A DNA stretch of 36,341 bases, taken from Didymodactylos carnosus. Its lineage: Eukaryota; Rotifera; Eurotatoria; Philodinida; Philodinidae. This document shows positions 1-11,876 of this stretch, one piece after another (within the stretch, counting starts at the first letter, position 1; each line of letters opens with the position of its first letter). Where the stretch lies: positions 1 through 36,341 of the forward strand of contig CAJNOQ010001085.1 in NCBI GenBank assembly GCA_905250885.1. The letters are read 5' to 3'. The translations under genes and the position numbers were made by a program. The notes under the pieces are model-generated. The model had not been told where the DNA came from, did no database searches, and was given only the letters and a program-made list of their open reading frames with translations.

Positions 1-615
1 TTTATGCATACTGATCCTTAGTGGTCAAAGTTGTTGGGCCTGAATCTCGTGAAGAAGACACTTTCAAAATGAGATATTTTGGTTTTCTTAGTTTCACAAC
101 ATGCTCTACCGATCTAGCATACAGAGAGAAAAAAATAAAATTTGACAGGTGCCGGCCATGGTTGGTGCTATGGTGGACCCTTTCTTAAATCGTTTTAAGC
201 TACTTTTTAATTCATTTTTGATTATGTCGATTGTTTTTCTTAACATGCTTGTCTCAAGACCATGAAACTAATCTTTGTTTTTACATGTTTTTATTTTTGT
301 TTATCACGATCAAATGTTGTGGACGCTTGTCTAACGGATATTGAAATTATTTTAATTTGAACGTCCGTTAATCATTTTTTTTTTGTCGCTAAGCATCTGT
401 TAGACTGAGAAATCTTCGTCTGTCATCTGATAAGACTTTCTAAGGAGAGTTTAATCACTGAATGCAATCAGAAATTATCACTAGAACGACTGAGATTACT
501 CTATAGGTAAGATTGTAACTCTAAAGAGATCTTGTTTTAAAATGGAAACGTGTATAGAAAAAAGTTTGAACTATGAAAAATAACAATAGATACAATAAAA
601 AACAAAAAAATGTTC

Positions 616-656
616 AACAGATGCATGGTGTCATACCTTGCACCTGTTTTTTTTTT
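616..656 (+). other. Hairpin followed by a T run
   Basis: Positions 616-629 pair with 635-648 in a 14-position stem with two mismatches and a 5-nt loop (GTCAT). A run of ten T residues (647-656) overlaps and follows the stem. In a eukaryote, a T run of this kind can end RNA polymerase III transcripts, but no upstream A-box/B-box pair or small RNA body was recognised. It may equally be a tiny foldback relic. Confidence 0.35.
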
Positions 657-1921
657 CTTTCCTTATGATAATTTGTCGTTCTCAAATCTTCTATAAATAT
701 CGTCATTTGTTGATAGTATATTGTATATACCGATTCATCATCAAAACAGCATGTCTAATGTGAATGTTTTGTGTGTGACAACAATCATCATACTCGTTTG
801 ATGATCCAAATTAATCAGATTTTCACTGTCTAAATTTGATTGTATACTATGTTTTAAAAATTAAATAGAGAAAATATACACACACACACAGACGCGAACA
901 GTACCTTGACCAAATTTTAAACATTTGAAATGTTAAAGAAAATTAGTAAATCTGAATGCGAGTCATATTTGCATTTTCAAATCAATAAATTACTGTAAAA
1001 AGACGTTTTGAATTTTGATTGCACGTTTGATACGATTATAGCCATTATTCTACATGTAATGGTCAACTCTTTTGAATATGTATGTAACAGTATCAACTCA
1101 ACTCACAAACGCTTGCCTCATTCGTAGATAATTAATTAACAACAATATTTAAATGACAGACCGGACAACTGATTCACTCGAATAAACAGAAAATAGTTCT
1201 GAATAACAATAATGATCAACAAAAAAAAATTGAAAAACAACCAAAGATCTTAAAATCTAGACTCTATTGTTAATTTTCTCATTCATATATCGTTAATAAC
1301 TAATTCTAAAACCATCTTAGGCAGTTCTTAATTGTTGATCTAATCCAGTCGAATTGAGCTCTAGAATGTTTATTTTTGTACTTGTACTGTACTAGTATTC
1401 AATGCCAATTTGTATAGAGAAATATGTGGAATACACGATTTTTTATTTTTAGAATAGAAATAATCTGTAAGGAGAAGACAAAGGCTTTAGATTTCTTTTC
1501 CTTCGTTTTCTTTTTTGTGTTGTGTATTCGCTAAATAGACTTGTTATGATAATTTGATTATCGACTATTGGTAAGTACACGAATTCATTTCTTGATCATA
1601 AAGATCGTTGAATGACTCTATCTCTAAACCATTATCCTTTTGTTCATAAATTGGTTGATTCTTTATATGAAAGGAATTTTTTTTGTTTTGTGCCGTGTAG
1701 AGCTCATTTTTTCTTGCCATATTCTATAAGTTAATTTTAATACCATTTATCACAATAAAGAGAAAAAATGAGCATATTTTTCTTTTGGCTATTTAGCAAA
1801 CTGATGACTAACTAATTTAGTTACTATTATCAACACACATATATTCCAAATCTCTTTTTTAAGTCGACTGATGTGATTGTCGAACTGAAGACGTCATGTT
1901 GAGATATGCACTTATACACAT

Positions 1922-1948
1922 ACTCTCTCTCTCTTTCTCTCTCTCTCT
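1922..1948. repeat. CT dinucleotide microsatellite
   Basis: An imperfect CT tract with one interrupting TTT, seen directly in the sequence. It lies in non-coding AT-rich DNA. Confidence 0.85.
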
Positions 1949-2395
1949 GTGCCCCTTCTGGCAGTTCAAACTCATCCTTTTTAATTCGTTGAGCTTTCAA
2001 TCACATAAAGAACAGAGAATAGTGGTATTTTCTCATTGGAGAGAAGAACATGGATTAGTGAAGAATTAGACATATTTAGACTCATTCTCATGTCACTGAA
2101 AAAACATACATTGTTTTACTAATACATATGTCTTTATAGATAAATAAGTTTAGAAAATTGGACTTCAGAAAATTGAAAAATTCATCTTTGATTCGATAAC
2201 TAGGTTAACATCATGCTATTAGTTTTATTAGCATAAATAATAAACTTCATTTGTTGGGTAAATAGCTTGTTTTATATAATACAACGAAAATAGATTAATC
2301 ATAACATGACGTCTCATCTATAGAAATCTTTCTCAGTTATATGTCAAGTTTTTTTCCGCTTTTTAATATTGAATAATAAAATTCTTGCCTATATT

Positions 2396-2458
2396 GATTC
2401 AATGTAGTGCCAGTGGTATCCAGTAATATTGGATATCACTGTTAGAAGATTTTGAATC
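2396..2458 (+). other. Pre-miRNA-like hairpin candidate
   Basis: The inner stem pairs 12 nt (CAGTGGTATCCA, beginning at 2411) with TGGATATCACTG across a 7-nt loop, with one G-T wobble. An outer 7-bp stem pairs GATTCAA (from 2396) with TTGAATC (ending near 2457). An unpaired internal bulge separates the two stems. Total size is about 63 nt. The bulge is larger than usual for a microRNA precursor, and I recognise no known miRNA seed in it. Expression is unknown. Confidence 0.25.
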
Positions 2459-2824
2459 TGAGATAACTTACCGCATTATGAAGTTAGCCGAGAGATATGG
2501 CTTACTACATCTTCACTACGTTATCTTTCAACAACACATGTTAGAATGATTGTGAAGTTCTTATTTAAATAAAAAGAGAGTTTGTGCTGAATTGACTTTT
2601 TCTATAACAACTGATTAAAAATTATGTAGCAAATCGAGAGACAAAAATGACAAATGTCTCTGCATCTGATAGTGTTTGTAGTATGTGGGTGAATAAAGTT
2701 AGCTATCTAATAAACCATAAGTCTAAATCAGCTGTGCTCTAGTTCAATGTTGAAATATATCGACCTTTTCTTTGGTTTAATAAAACTGTCTAAAATCTGA
2801 GTAAACTTAAACTTTTTTTGCGAT

Positions 2825-3022
2825 ATGGAAGTTTACATAGATTTTCAAAAAGCTGTCGAATTACTTTATTCACATAAATTTGTTGGGGGGAAGGGTGACT
2901 TGAAAAAATTCGAACAAGTTGAATTTGATGATCCGTTAAAAGTCAGAGACGAGTTGAGAAAGAAACGTTTTCAAACTGTTTTTCTAGACGTTTATAATAA
3001 AGAATTGAGGAGTGATGTTTAA
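2825..3022 (+). CDS. Possible small protein or exon fragment, unknown
   Basis: A 65-codon frame opens at ATG 2825, with an in-frame TGA just upstream at 2798, and ends at TAA 3020-3022. The predicted peptide is charged and soluble (many Lys, Glu and Asp; motif DPLKVRDELRKKRF in its second half) and lacks the low-complexity look of most frames in this AT-rich DNA. That is the only reason to list it. AATAAA motifs follow at about 3075. An acceptor-like TTTACATAG inside the frame (ending 2840) would also allow it to be a terminal exon of a longer gene, but no upstream exon was found. No family recognised. It may be a chance frame or a gene relic. Confidence 0.25.
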   Translation: MEVYIDFQKAVELLYSHKFVGGKGDLKKFEQVEFDDPLKVRDELRKKRFQTVFLDVYNKELRSDV

Positions 3023-3315
3023 TACAATGTGATTATTACATACATTAGACTTTATATTGCATGTTACGATCGAAATAAAATATTTTATTTTCTCCTCCTG
3101 TAATCATCATCACTAACAATTCAATATTTAATTTCCTCGTTTTTCTAACCGATAGTTTCTTTCTTTTTCGCGTCGTAACACACATACAGTGGTACTTCAT
3201 TGTATTCCATACACCACCCCATTCGATGTTTTTCTTCTTTCATTAATCCAATACGCTTTTTCTCTTTCTTTCCTATCCTTATTCATGGCTCAATTTGATA
3301 TTATCAACCATGTGG

Positions 3316-3320
3316 GCACA

Positions 3321-3352
<32 letters not shown>

Positions 3353-3359
3353 ACATACA
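3316..3359. repeat. CA dinucleotide microsatellite
   Basis: A run of CA units with a few TA interruptions at its right end, seen directly in the sequence. It creates a spurious Thr-His reading frame. Confidence 0.9.
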
Positions 3360-3981
3360 AAATTATCAGTCACGCAATTGAAAACGGAAAAATGCTTGAA
3401 AAATGACATTGCACTTTATTTAACATCAGAATCACAGACACACAATCTTATGAAAAGAAAAGAAGAAATTTTGTTGTCAACTTATTAAATAATAAAACAG
3501 ACTGTTTCCAAACAAGAAGACATATCACTTTTTTACTCTCTTCATTCTTTCAACATAGTGACCACCTGGTAATAAAAAATTTCGAAATGACAACGTGTCA
3601 ATGATCGAAACGGAAGTTTGAACTAGCAGGTTTTAATGGAGTACAACAACATTTCTATCTTGCATAGTAGAAACATATAGCAAAGCTTTTGAGAAAAAAA
3701 TCAGGTAACAGTCATGTGCTGATGAATAAATCCAACTATTAATAGACTTTTAGAAGAACTTTCAAAGCCTAAATCATTTTTAATTTACCAGAAAAGATAG
3801 AAGTAGTTATCAAAATAAAGACAATACCATACATTGAACGTTAAAATGAAACCTAATAATAGCAAGGATAATTCCAGTAAAGATCATTTCTGTAAAAAAA
3901 GAATGTAGGTGACGAGAGATATAGTCAATCTGTACCTGTGTGTGTAACGGTTGAATGGAAAACTATCGTATCTAAGAACAC

Positions 3982-4040
3982 ATTATTATTATTATTATAT
4001 CTTATCACTTTCTCTCTCTCTCTCTCTATCTATCTATCTT
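3982..4040. repeat. Compound ATT / CT / CTAT microsatellite
   Basis: An ATT trinucleotide tract (3982-3999) is followed, after a short spacer, by a CT tract that grades into CTAT tetranucleotide units (about 4010-4040). Confidence 0.85.
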
Positions 4041-6630
4041 TCGTTGCATTACAATCAATTAGCACATAATTTAAACTTCACAGTTCATTATTACCAAAGG
4101 CAACTGGATTGAAACATAATGATGATGACTTTATATATTAATCGAGAAAATGATGAAAAAAATGACCATATTTATAGAACAAGAAAGATAAAACACATTT
4201 AGTGAAGGTAGATAAGTGTTTTGAATAGATATATTTTGTGATAAGTTGAAATCTTTAGAAATACATATTAGATGTTTTAAAAGGAATAAATGATACTGTT
4301 TGTCAAAAAAAAAAAATGCATTTAATAAATATGTAGCAGCTTGTTATACTTGATACTACTTGACTATTATTTTTGCAAAAAAATAAAATTGACTATTATT
4401 AATATGAATTGACACAATTCAAAATCTACTTGTGCATAGAAGTAATAACTACTGTTAATGAATAGTTGGTGACTATTTTAAAATAAATCATTTCTATCAC
4501 TTGTAGAAAATAGTAAAAGACTTCTATAATTTTATCTGACAGTCAGATTTAACTTCAAATAGCCATCGCTCTCTCAACTAACGTCTAATATCGGTATACA
4601 ATGAATCGGTACAATGATCGGTGAGAAAAAGAAAGTTACAATAGTTTGTTGTTATGTTTACATAATGAATTTTCGTTGAGATTATCAAAAAAAAAATGTG
4701 AATATAACTCTTCTATTGTGTTATCGAATGTAAAATTTGTTTGAACAGCAACTATGGCTATAGTAAGAGAGTAGAGAAAAGAGTATGTCAAAATTTTTGA
4801 GATATATATTATTTATTCTTTTAACTTTTTAAATACAAAGAAAAAATGACTGTGTAAATTTTCTTTTCTTTTTTTCTATTTCTTTCATATACAAAACAGG
4901 ATGAATATGAACGAAATTTAACTCTCTATTCATGTAATTACTGTGTTTTAAAACTTGTTACATATTTTATATTTCTTTACCATCTTATAGTACTTAGAAC
5001 AAGTATTCATATTCACAACCTATCTCTTATAAATATTTGATAAATGTTAGTTTAACAATAGAAAATAAGTCCATAACGAGAAACACAAAAAGAAAAGAAA
5101 AGAAAAGAATAAAAGTCAATGTTTCCGGAATATGCTTGACGAGAAGGAAAAAATATATAATTCCACCGTTGCTTGTCTTCCATCATTCATTTCATGAGAT
5201 AGATTAAATAGTCAAATCCAAATAAATATTATACAACTAAAATCTTATTGAAAATGTTTCATTTTAATCAATTATCATCCTTTCAAGATCAAGAAGAAAA
5301 CAACGAAAAAATTCTGTTATATTTGGATGAAAAAGTGATTGCAGTTAATGATTAAAGAATCATTGTTGAAATTAACAATGACAAAAAGAAAAAAAAACTT
5401 ATTACTTCTTGCAGACTATTCTAGTCGTACTTTATCCATCTTTTCTTTTTTTTTCGTCAAAATTCATACTCAGAAACCCATTACTAATTTCACACGGATG
5501 AAGTTCTTGTAGAGGATGGACCCGTAGGGGTCTATTAGTCATTCTGCACGCTATTCTATTTTCTTTATTATAATAAACTGTGACACTATGTAAGAAATTT
5601 GAATGACAAGATATTTTAGTTCTTGTTTTCTATTTGCAATGATAATCATCGGAGACAAAAAGTATTACTTACCATATTGTGCAAGCATAATAGAAAACAA
5701 TGAACGACAACTACTCAAAAATCTCACATCAATACTTTGGAATAACATTTATGACATTTTAAGCTTCCCTTATCATCATAAGTTTTAATATTCTCTAATT
5801 CAAAATACTATGTCAGGAATTTATATTTTGATTGTTTATCAGACAAAATTTCTTCTATTTTTAATTTAATTTAAATATCTGTATAAAATCTCTAATTTTG
5901 ATATTTTACTTTTAGGAGATTTAGTAGTTTTAAAGACAATATACATCTGAATTATCTATTATCTATCTGTATTTATATGTATTACATTTATTAAGTCTAA
6001 ACTCTGCATGATTTTTTTGTATGTTTGTATTCTGTCTCTTTCTATATATACAAACAAACAAGTAAAAACTATTTTTCTTTTCGTAATAAATATGTTTTAT
6101 ATATTCAATTATACACGAGAAAAATAATTGGAGAAATTTTAACAAGTTTTTCATTTTATTTTTTTTCTTCTTCTTTTCTTCTCTATATATTTAATGTCTC
6201 CAATCCCTATTCATATATAACAACCAATCATGTAGGAGTTAGAATATATTACACTCGTTTCTTATAATTCTTTTCTTTTTCTTCTTGTTTTGTTTGGATT
6301 TTTATTTTTTTTTAAATATTAGTGAGAAATATAGTTGTTTTGTTTGTCAGCAAACGGGAGACAAATATTTTTCTCTGTGAGTATCAAAAATCAGTCTTTA
6401 AAGAAAAAAAAAAAAAAAAAAACTACGATAAAGCGAAAAACGATTATTGTATAAACAAATATATGTGTATTTTTAATATAAAAAAAGAAGAAAAAAAAGG
6501 AAGAAAAAATGTTACCCACCACTGTTAGTCATTTTCTGACGAAAACCATTCATTCGTATTGTTGTTGATATTGTTGATAAAATCAAATCAAATTGTTTGT
6601 GGAAAAATATCAAACGAAAATATATTTAAA

Positions 6631-6642
6631 TATAATTTTCAG
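6631..6642 (+). promoter_or_regulatory. Likely splice acceptor of a 5' UTR intron of foxQ2
   Basis: A pyrimidine-rich TATAATTTTCAG sits 20 nt upstream of the tandem ATG ATG at 6662. If used, it removes the in-frame upstream ATG at 6593 from the mRNA. This supports 6662 as the start and implies that the first, untranslated exon lies further upstream. Confidence 0.5.
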
Positions 6643-6661
6643 AAACATCACAAAAATAGTT

Positions 6662-8656
6662 ATGATGCCGAGAGATATTATTAGAACATATTGTGGTGAT
6701 TCACCAATATTTAAACCGACTACTACCACTACACAAACAACAATTTCTCCAAAACAATCAACCGTTTTTAAAACAACACCGACAACAAATGGTGATAGTA
6801 TTGTACCAAATATTGTTCCTCCATATTCAAATATGGTCTTATATGATTTACATCGTGCACAACAATTTTATGATTATGCTGCACGTTTAAAATTTTCTGT
6901 ACCACCTCATACAATCAATAATTTTTCAAATTCACAAGCTGATTTTACACAGGCACTATTAGCATTAAATCGAAATGATCCACGTTTAAGATTTGTACGT
7001 GAAGAACCAAAACCATCATATTCATATATTGGTCTAATTGCCATGGCCATATTATCGTCACCAGACAAGAAACTTGTACTTAGTGATGTATGTGTAAAGT
7101 TTGTTTTATTATTATGAATAGTCGAATTTATTATGTTTATTATTTAGATTTATCAGTGGATATTGGACAATTATTCATATTTTCGACAAAGAGGTCCTGG
7201 TTGGCGAAATTCAATAAGACATAATTTGTCACTCAAGTAAAAATTCATATTCATATTTTCTGATTTCTAATTGATATAAAAATAGTAATTTTTATAGTTA
7301 AAATATATTTTTTAAAATATTTTCTATAAAAAAAAAAGTTTTAAATTCAATAGTTTTTATGTATGTATTAAAAGAATTTTTATTTTATTTGAGTGATTGT
7401 TTTGTCAAAGCTGGTAGAAGTGCCAATGGTAAAGGTCATTATTGGGCTATTCATCCGGCAAATGCAGAAGATTTTTCCAATGGAGATTTTCGCCGTCGTC
7501 GAGCACAACGTCGTGTAAGAAAAAGCATGGGACTAGCCATACAAGATGAAGAAGACGAAGAAGAAGATATTTTACAGACAAATGAGACAGAAAGTGTTTA
7601 TAATGCACATGAACAGTAAGTTTTGTATTTAAAAGATTTTATTTAACAGTTTAAATAGTTTGACAAAAATTCGATGCAAGAAAATGTGTGAAGAAACGAC
7701 AAGAGATTTTTGATGCGCAATCATTTTAGTTCAACATTTCTTTTCTTTGTAAAAGATACGTGAACAATACTCAGTCATAGAACTTGAATGATCATCAAAG
7801 CACTGACCGTTGTGTTGTTTAAAAGATGACTTTAATGATTATTTAACTATTCGAAATATTATATCACCGTTCAACTATTAGTCGAATAGATTTATTATGC
7901 TGATGCTAATTTGTGTCTCATTTGTTTAGTTCGCCAACCAAACTCGATGCTGATGATTTGTGTTCATCACATCTAAAAGATCATTCACCGTCATCTACGA
8001 CATCCACCGTTCTTAATCGTTATTTTAATGATATGCGTCGATCTGATATTAATAATCATACACAAGTATTTTTTACACCACCATCTGCATTAGATAATCG
8101 TTCACTCATTAATTCTCGTGTTTCTCCATTTTTATCATCGGCTCCTGGATCAACTTCCGTCTCTTACTACTTAAATATGTTATCACCAATAATACGCCAT
8201 AATCCATCAGTGACTATGTCTTCGACGTTAACCTCCTCACCACCAATAGCAGTTCCTAAAAATACTCGTAAACGTTGTTTTGATATTGATAATTTACTTG
8301 CACCTGATCCAAAACGTCTCAAATTATTAACAGAACAAACAGAACGATTAACTAAAGTAAACAAAGAAGATGAAAACGATGATAACTATATTAAAAATAA
8401 CAGTGATGAACACGCTGAACATTCTTACGTTCAAAATTTAAAAGAAACAAGTCCTAATAAGCAACATGTAAATAATGATCGAAATTCTCCCATTATGAGT
8501 CCATATTCAATCAATTCAAAATCGGACCGATCACACTCGACAGATGATAGTAATCTGGAACCAGGAAATACGGACATAATCGCGACCGCTTCCCATAATC
8601 TGACATCATTATCCTCACGATACATTGATTTTGTTGAATTTTCTTGTAAATCATAA
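6662..8656 (+). CDS. foxQ2: FoxQ2 forkhead transcription factor
   Basis: Four exons, 6662-7087, 7148-7236, 7394-7615 and 7930-8656, join in frame to a 487-residue protein. All introns are GT-AG (60, 157 and 314 bp). The forkhead DNA-binding domain spans about residues 116-215 and is split by two introns. Visible hallmarks are [10 protein letters not shown], the helix-3 recognition motif [30 protein letters not shown] and [13 protein letters not shown]. The IGLIAMAI and [18 protein letters not shown] signatures point to the FoxQ2 class rather than other Fox classes. An acidic patch (DEEDEEED) follows the domain. A Groucho/TLE-type eh1 motif, FDIDNLL, lies at about residues 363-369 in the last exon and predicts repressor activity. 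The rest is Ser/Asn-rich and probably disordered. An upstream in-frame ATG (6593) would add 23 hydrophobic residues, but it is probably intronic or 5' UTR. FoxQ2 proteins act in anterior/apical neuroectoderm patterning. The class call is strong; exact exon ends need cDNA. Confidence 0.93.
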
Positions 8657-10138
8657 TTTTTACACATATTTTCTTATTTTATATAAAAAGAGAGATAATA
8701 ACCGTTCATTTCAGAAAGATTGAGCTTCAATTGTACAATTGTGGAACAGCCGTAAAGTTATTATTTTTTCTTCTACTATTAACTCCTGTTGTGTCTGTGT
8801 ACACATGGATTTCCTCTATATAATCAAACAAGATGTCACTTGAGAAATCTCCTTTTTTTTTCTTATGATGCACATTATTAACGATTATACAGTTGATTAT
8901 AAAGGTGACTTTCAAGAGATACTTACAAAATTCAAACTGGTGCACTTAATATAAAAATCCTTAAAATGTGAAATATTTTATTCGAGCATTACTCGTCATC
9001 GAAAAATAAGAAATTTTATAAAAAATTAACTTCGACAATTTTATAAGTTCAAAGACTCGAGAACAATTTGCACCTTTCGTTTGAAAACAGTTGGTCGAAG
9101 AAGAAAAATAAACCAAATTTTATCGGCTTTTAATTTAGGATAACCTCCTACTGTGTCAATTCAGAATCAATTGTTTTATAAACCAATCACTATTTTTTCT
9201 AATCTGTTGTTCATTCTCTGTCGTGACATACTCATATTTTAAATTAAACTGACCGTTCATTCATCTATATAGATGTGGAAAAAATTTATTTTAATCAATT
9301 TGATCTCTCCTCCTATACTCTCTTCTCCTTCCTTTCAAATCAATTGTATGTTGTGACTATGTTCATCATAACATTAAATTGAGCATTGGATACAACAAGA
9401 GATCGATGTGAGAGAAAGAGAAAAAGAATAATCGTTTGTTAATAATGGTTGAACAAATAATAGACTAATAATGATCATAGAGAAACACCGAAAGAGAAAA
9501 AACAAAGATGTTAATTGACATGAAAATGTCAAGTAGCGTAAATAGACGAATGAATGAATAATAGGTATTACACTGATTTGAACGATAAAAAAACAAAAAG
9601 AAGAACCATGGAAATTATAGTTAAAATTTAAGAAAAAAAAAATATATAGTTGAAATTGAAGACATAACAAAAATATTTTAAACTAAGATTCTCTCTCACT
9701 TTCTTGCATTTATGCAATTAGACTATTAACACTTCATTATCTTGGCAAGATTCATTTCTATTCATCGAATGTTAGCACTGAAATAAGATTGAATGTTTAT
9801 ATATCATTTCAGTTAAAACTTAAATGAATTTAGTTATGTCGAACTCGTGAAGTGTGTTAAATATAAAAAAAAAATAATGACGATTGGATTAAAGAAAGAG
9901 TGGTGAAAATGACATTCACAATTCTAACACCTTTTCGATGGATATAAATGAACAGTAGGGGTGCGAAAAAATAGTAACGAGTTAAAAATAAGACATAAAT
10001 ATGTACATAGAGAAGAAAAGAGTTTTAAAGAAATTAAAAACTCTTCATCTTTAACAACAAAATGATGACTAATTAAAATTCGAACTAAGCCCTGATGATA
10101 CACCATGTCATTCTCTATATAAATCTGTAAGAGCATTA
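8657..10138. other. AT-rich spacer downstream of foxQ2
   Basis: The 3' untranslated region of foxQ2 should begin here. A candidate polyadenylation signal AATAAA is at 9107-9112. No further gene, RNA or clear repeat is supported, and frames on the minus strand are low-complexity and look random. Confidence 0.55.
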
Positions 10139-10587
10139 CGGTTTGGCCAGTTAATTCTACTGCCGGAGTGAAATTCCGTTACGTTTTCTCTTTCATTTTG
10201 TTTCTCTTATAATTTCAGAACTGCGAGATGCCCAAAGCTCTCAGAAACGTCTCAATTTCAAGAAAAAGGTATTTGTATCTTTATCAAATTTTTCGAACAA
10301 AAGATCGTTCATTTTGTTTCTCTTATAATTTCCGAACTGCGAGATGCCCAAAGCTCTCAGAAACGTCTCAATTTCAAGAAAAAGGTATTTGTATCTTTAT
10401 CAAATTTTTCGAACAAAAGATCGTATAGAGTGCGGGTACATCTCAAATTCTCAGCACACTTTTCTCTTTAATTTAGGACCTCGCAGAACTCTGAGTATTT
10501 TGCAGTTCGGAAATTATAAGAGGAACAAAATGAAAGAGAAAAGGTAACAGAATTTCACTCCGGTAGTAGAATTAACTGACCAAGCGG
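10139..10587. mobile_element. Non-autonomous TIR element with internal tandem duplication
   Basis: Long terminal inverted repeats of about 86 bp (10139-10224 and 10502-10587) share, among other blocks, CAGTTAATTCTACT and TCTCTTTCATTTTGTT, with scattered mismatches. The inside carries a near-perfect 116-bp tandem duplication. No transposase is encoded. Flanks show only a possible TA-type duplication, so the superfamily is unassigned (a Tc1/mariner-like MITE is one option). The two short frames starting at 10228 and 10344 are products of the duplication, not genes. Confidence 0.8.
10192..10423. repeat. 116-bp tandem duplication, two copies
   Basis: Copy 1 is 10192-10307 and copy 2 is 10308-10423. 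I see a single difference (A versus C in the ATTTC-A/C-GAACTGC stretch). The near-identity, against the more diverged TIRs of the host element, indicates that the duplication is younger than the element itself. Confidence 0.9.
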
Positions 10588-11876
10588 ATTAACATGTATC
10601 TGTATTGGAATAGAGTCTTAGGAATAATGTATAAGGTATAGAATAAAGTAAAACTTTTACAATGGTTAACAGCTATTTTAAATTACATTAAAAAACTCAT
10701 TTTTAAGAAAAACTGACGTTACATATTTCATCAAACTGTGTTGTACAATACAAAAATTATAGCTTTATTTCATGGTAAGAATACATAAAAGATCATCAAT
10801 TCTTTTCCAGAGAACTTGGAATTTTAATTAAATATTTAAGAATATGGCTTTGATTTCAGCTCGATTTGTGGAACACTTTGCATTCAGATACAACCCAGTA
10901 CATTACCAATAAACAAACGCCAACAATAAAACTAAATATAGGTGCGTGCAATCATGAACAGCATAAAGTCGAAAATTTACAAATCAAATGAAATTCCATA
11001 CGGCTACTGCATTAGTTATCAAACGTTGTTAGAAATCGATCTCCAAATTCATCTAATATTAAATTAGCTAAAATATCGCCAGTCGACTTTCTCGCGGACT
11101 CCTACATGACTCCCTTGAGAGTTCTATGGGGTCCTCCCGTTTTCACTGAAGCCCCGAGGAATTTCGACGGGTCTCCCAACAAAAATCCTTCGAGAGACAT
11201 GTTTACGCGAAAACTGTCGAATTTTTCAGAAATCCTTCAGGACTTCCAAATTTTTCGAAGTTTTTCGTCGCATAAAGGACTTATTAGTGAAAGATCAGCT
11301 TTTAATAACCTAGACTGGGGATGCACTGTTCCAGTTTTTGATGAGTATCAGTAGTGGTCCCAGCCGTTACCAGGCTGCATCGGCGCGGACTACAACGAGA
11401 ATGAATACCCGTTCGTATATGTTCTGATAAGTTCTTCATTAAAGCCGATGAGTATGGGTGATTACCTAGCCTCAACTTTCATTTGAACTAATAGAGACAG
11501 AATACTAAAATGCGAACTTAAAGAAGATTACGCGTGATTATGCAGAAAATAATTTCTTTAACAGCACCGTGATTCACACATCTATTTTGACTACTAAATT
11601 AAACGATTCTAAAACAAAAAGTTCGAAAGTATATATTTTTCTTGAATGAAGTCATTTGACGCAGTTTGACCTGCGCGATTCACTTTCGGAGCAAAAAGTA
11701 TTTCTGAAAAACCTTGAGCACGATTTCGCTTCTGGAAAGCATTTTGGAACAAAAGTTTCCTTACAAATGTTGTTCAGAATCAAATTTTACACCGGGTGAG
11801 CGGAGAAACAGTGCTTCCAAAGTGTGTTCTACAAACTGAGCGAAAAATCTCAATGCGAGGACCCATCCACCCTACC
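10588..11876. other. Spacer, mixed composition, no gene recognised
   Basis: The left part is AT-rich unique-looking DNA. From about 11080 the sequence is less AT-rich and resembles old repeat sequence, but I could not define inverted ends or a coding region. The open frame at 11106-11354 has no recognisable motif and no splice context. Confidence 0.45.

Larger units (their letters stand above)
1..2797. other. AT-rich intergenic region, no gene recognised
   Basis: No long open frame, splice-consistent exon chain or RNA gene could be supported on either strand. The stretch is AT-rich with short A and T runs. It holds a short CA tract (about 877-891), a CT tract (about 1922-1948) and two hairpins, which are listed separately. 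It could be distal upstream sequence of the forkhead gene that starts at 6662, but no regulatory element is demonstrable from sequence alone. Confidence 0.6.
3023..6592. other. AT-rich intergenic region with microsatellites
   Basis: Nothing gene-like could be supported. The frames present are short, rich in Phe, Ile, Lys and Tyr, and look like random AT-rich translation. One of them merely reads through the CA repeat. Microsatellites occur at 3316-3359 and 3982-4040, and a pure A run at about 6403-6422. The right end presumably contains the promoter and 5' untranslated region of the forkhead gene. Confidence 0.6.

Noticed and set aside
1-130. tRNA-like A-box (TCGGTAGAGC on the minus strand) and a B-box-like GATTCAGGCCC about 56 nt later
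   Set aside because: T-arm and acceptor stems do not pair and the B-box has a mismatch. At most it is a decayed tRNA-derived SINE, too weak to call.
3189-3488. 99-codon frame
   Set aside because: It reads through the CA microsatellite and has no splice or family support.
6593-6661. Upstream in-frame ATG of foxQ2 adding 23 residues
   Set aside because: A good acceptor ends at 6642, between this ATG and the tandem ATG at 6662, and the extension looks like translated AT-rich non-coding DNA.
9374-9670. 98-codon minus-strand frame rich in Phe, Ser and Ile
   Set aside because: Low-complexity translation of AT-rich DNA with no motif or gene context.
10228-10547. Two similar short frames beginning MPKALRNVSISRKRY
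   Set aside because: They are the two copies of the 116-bp tandem duplication inside a TIR element.
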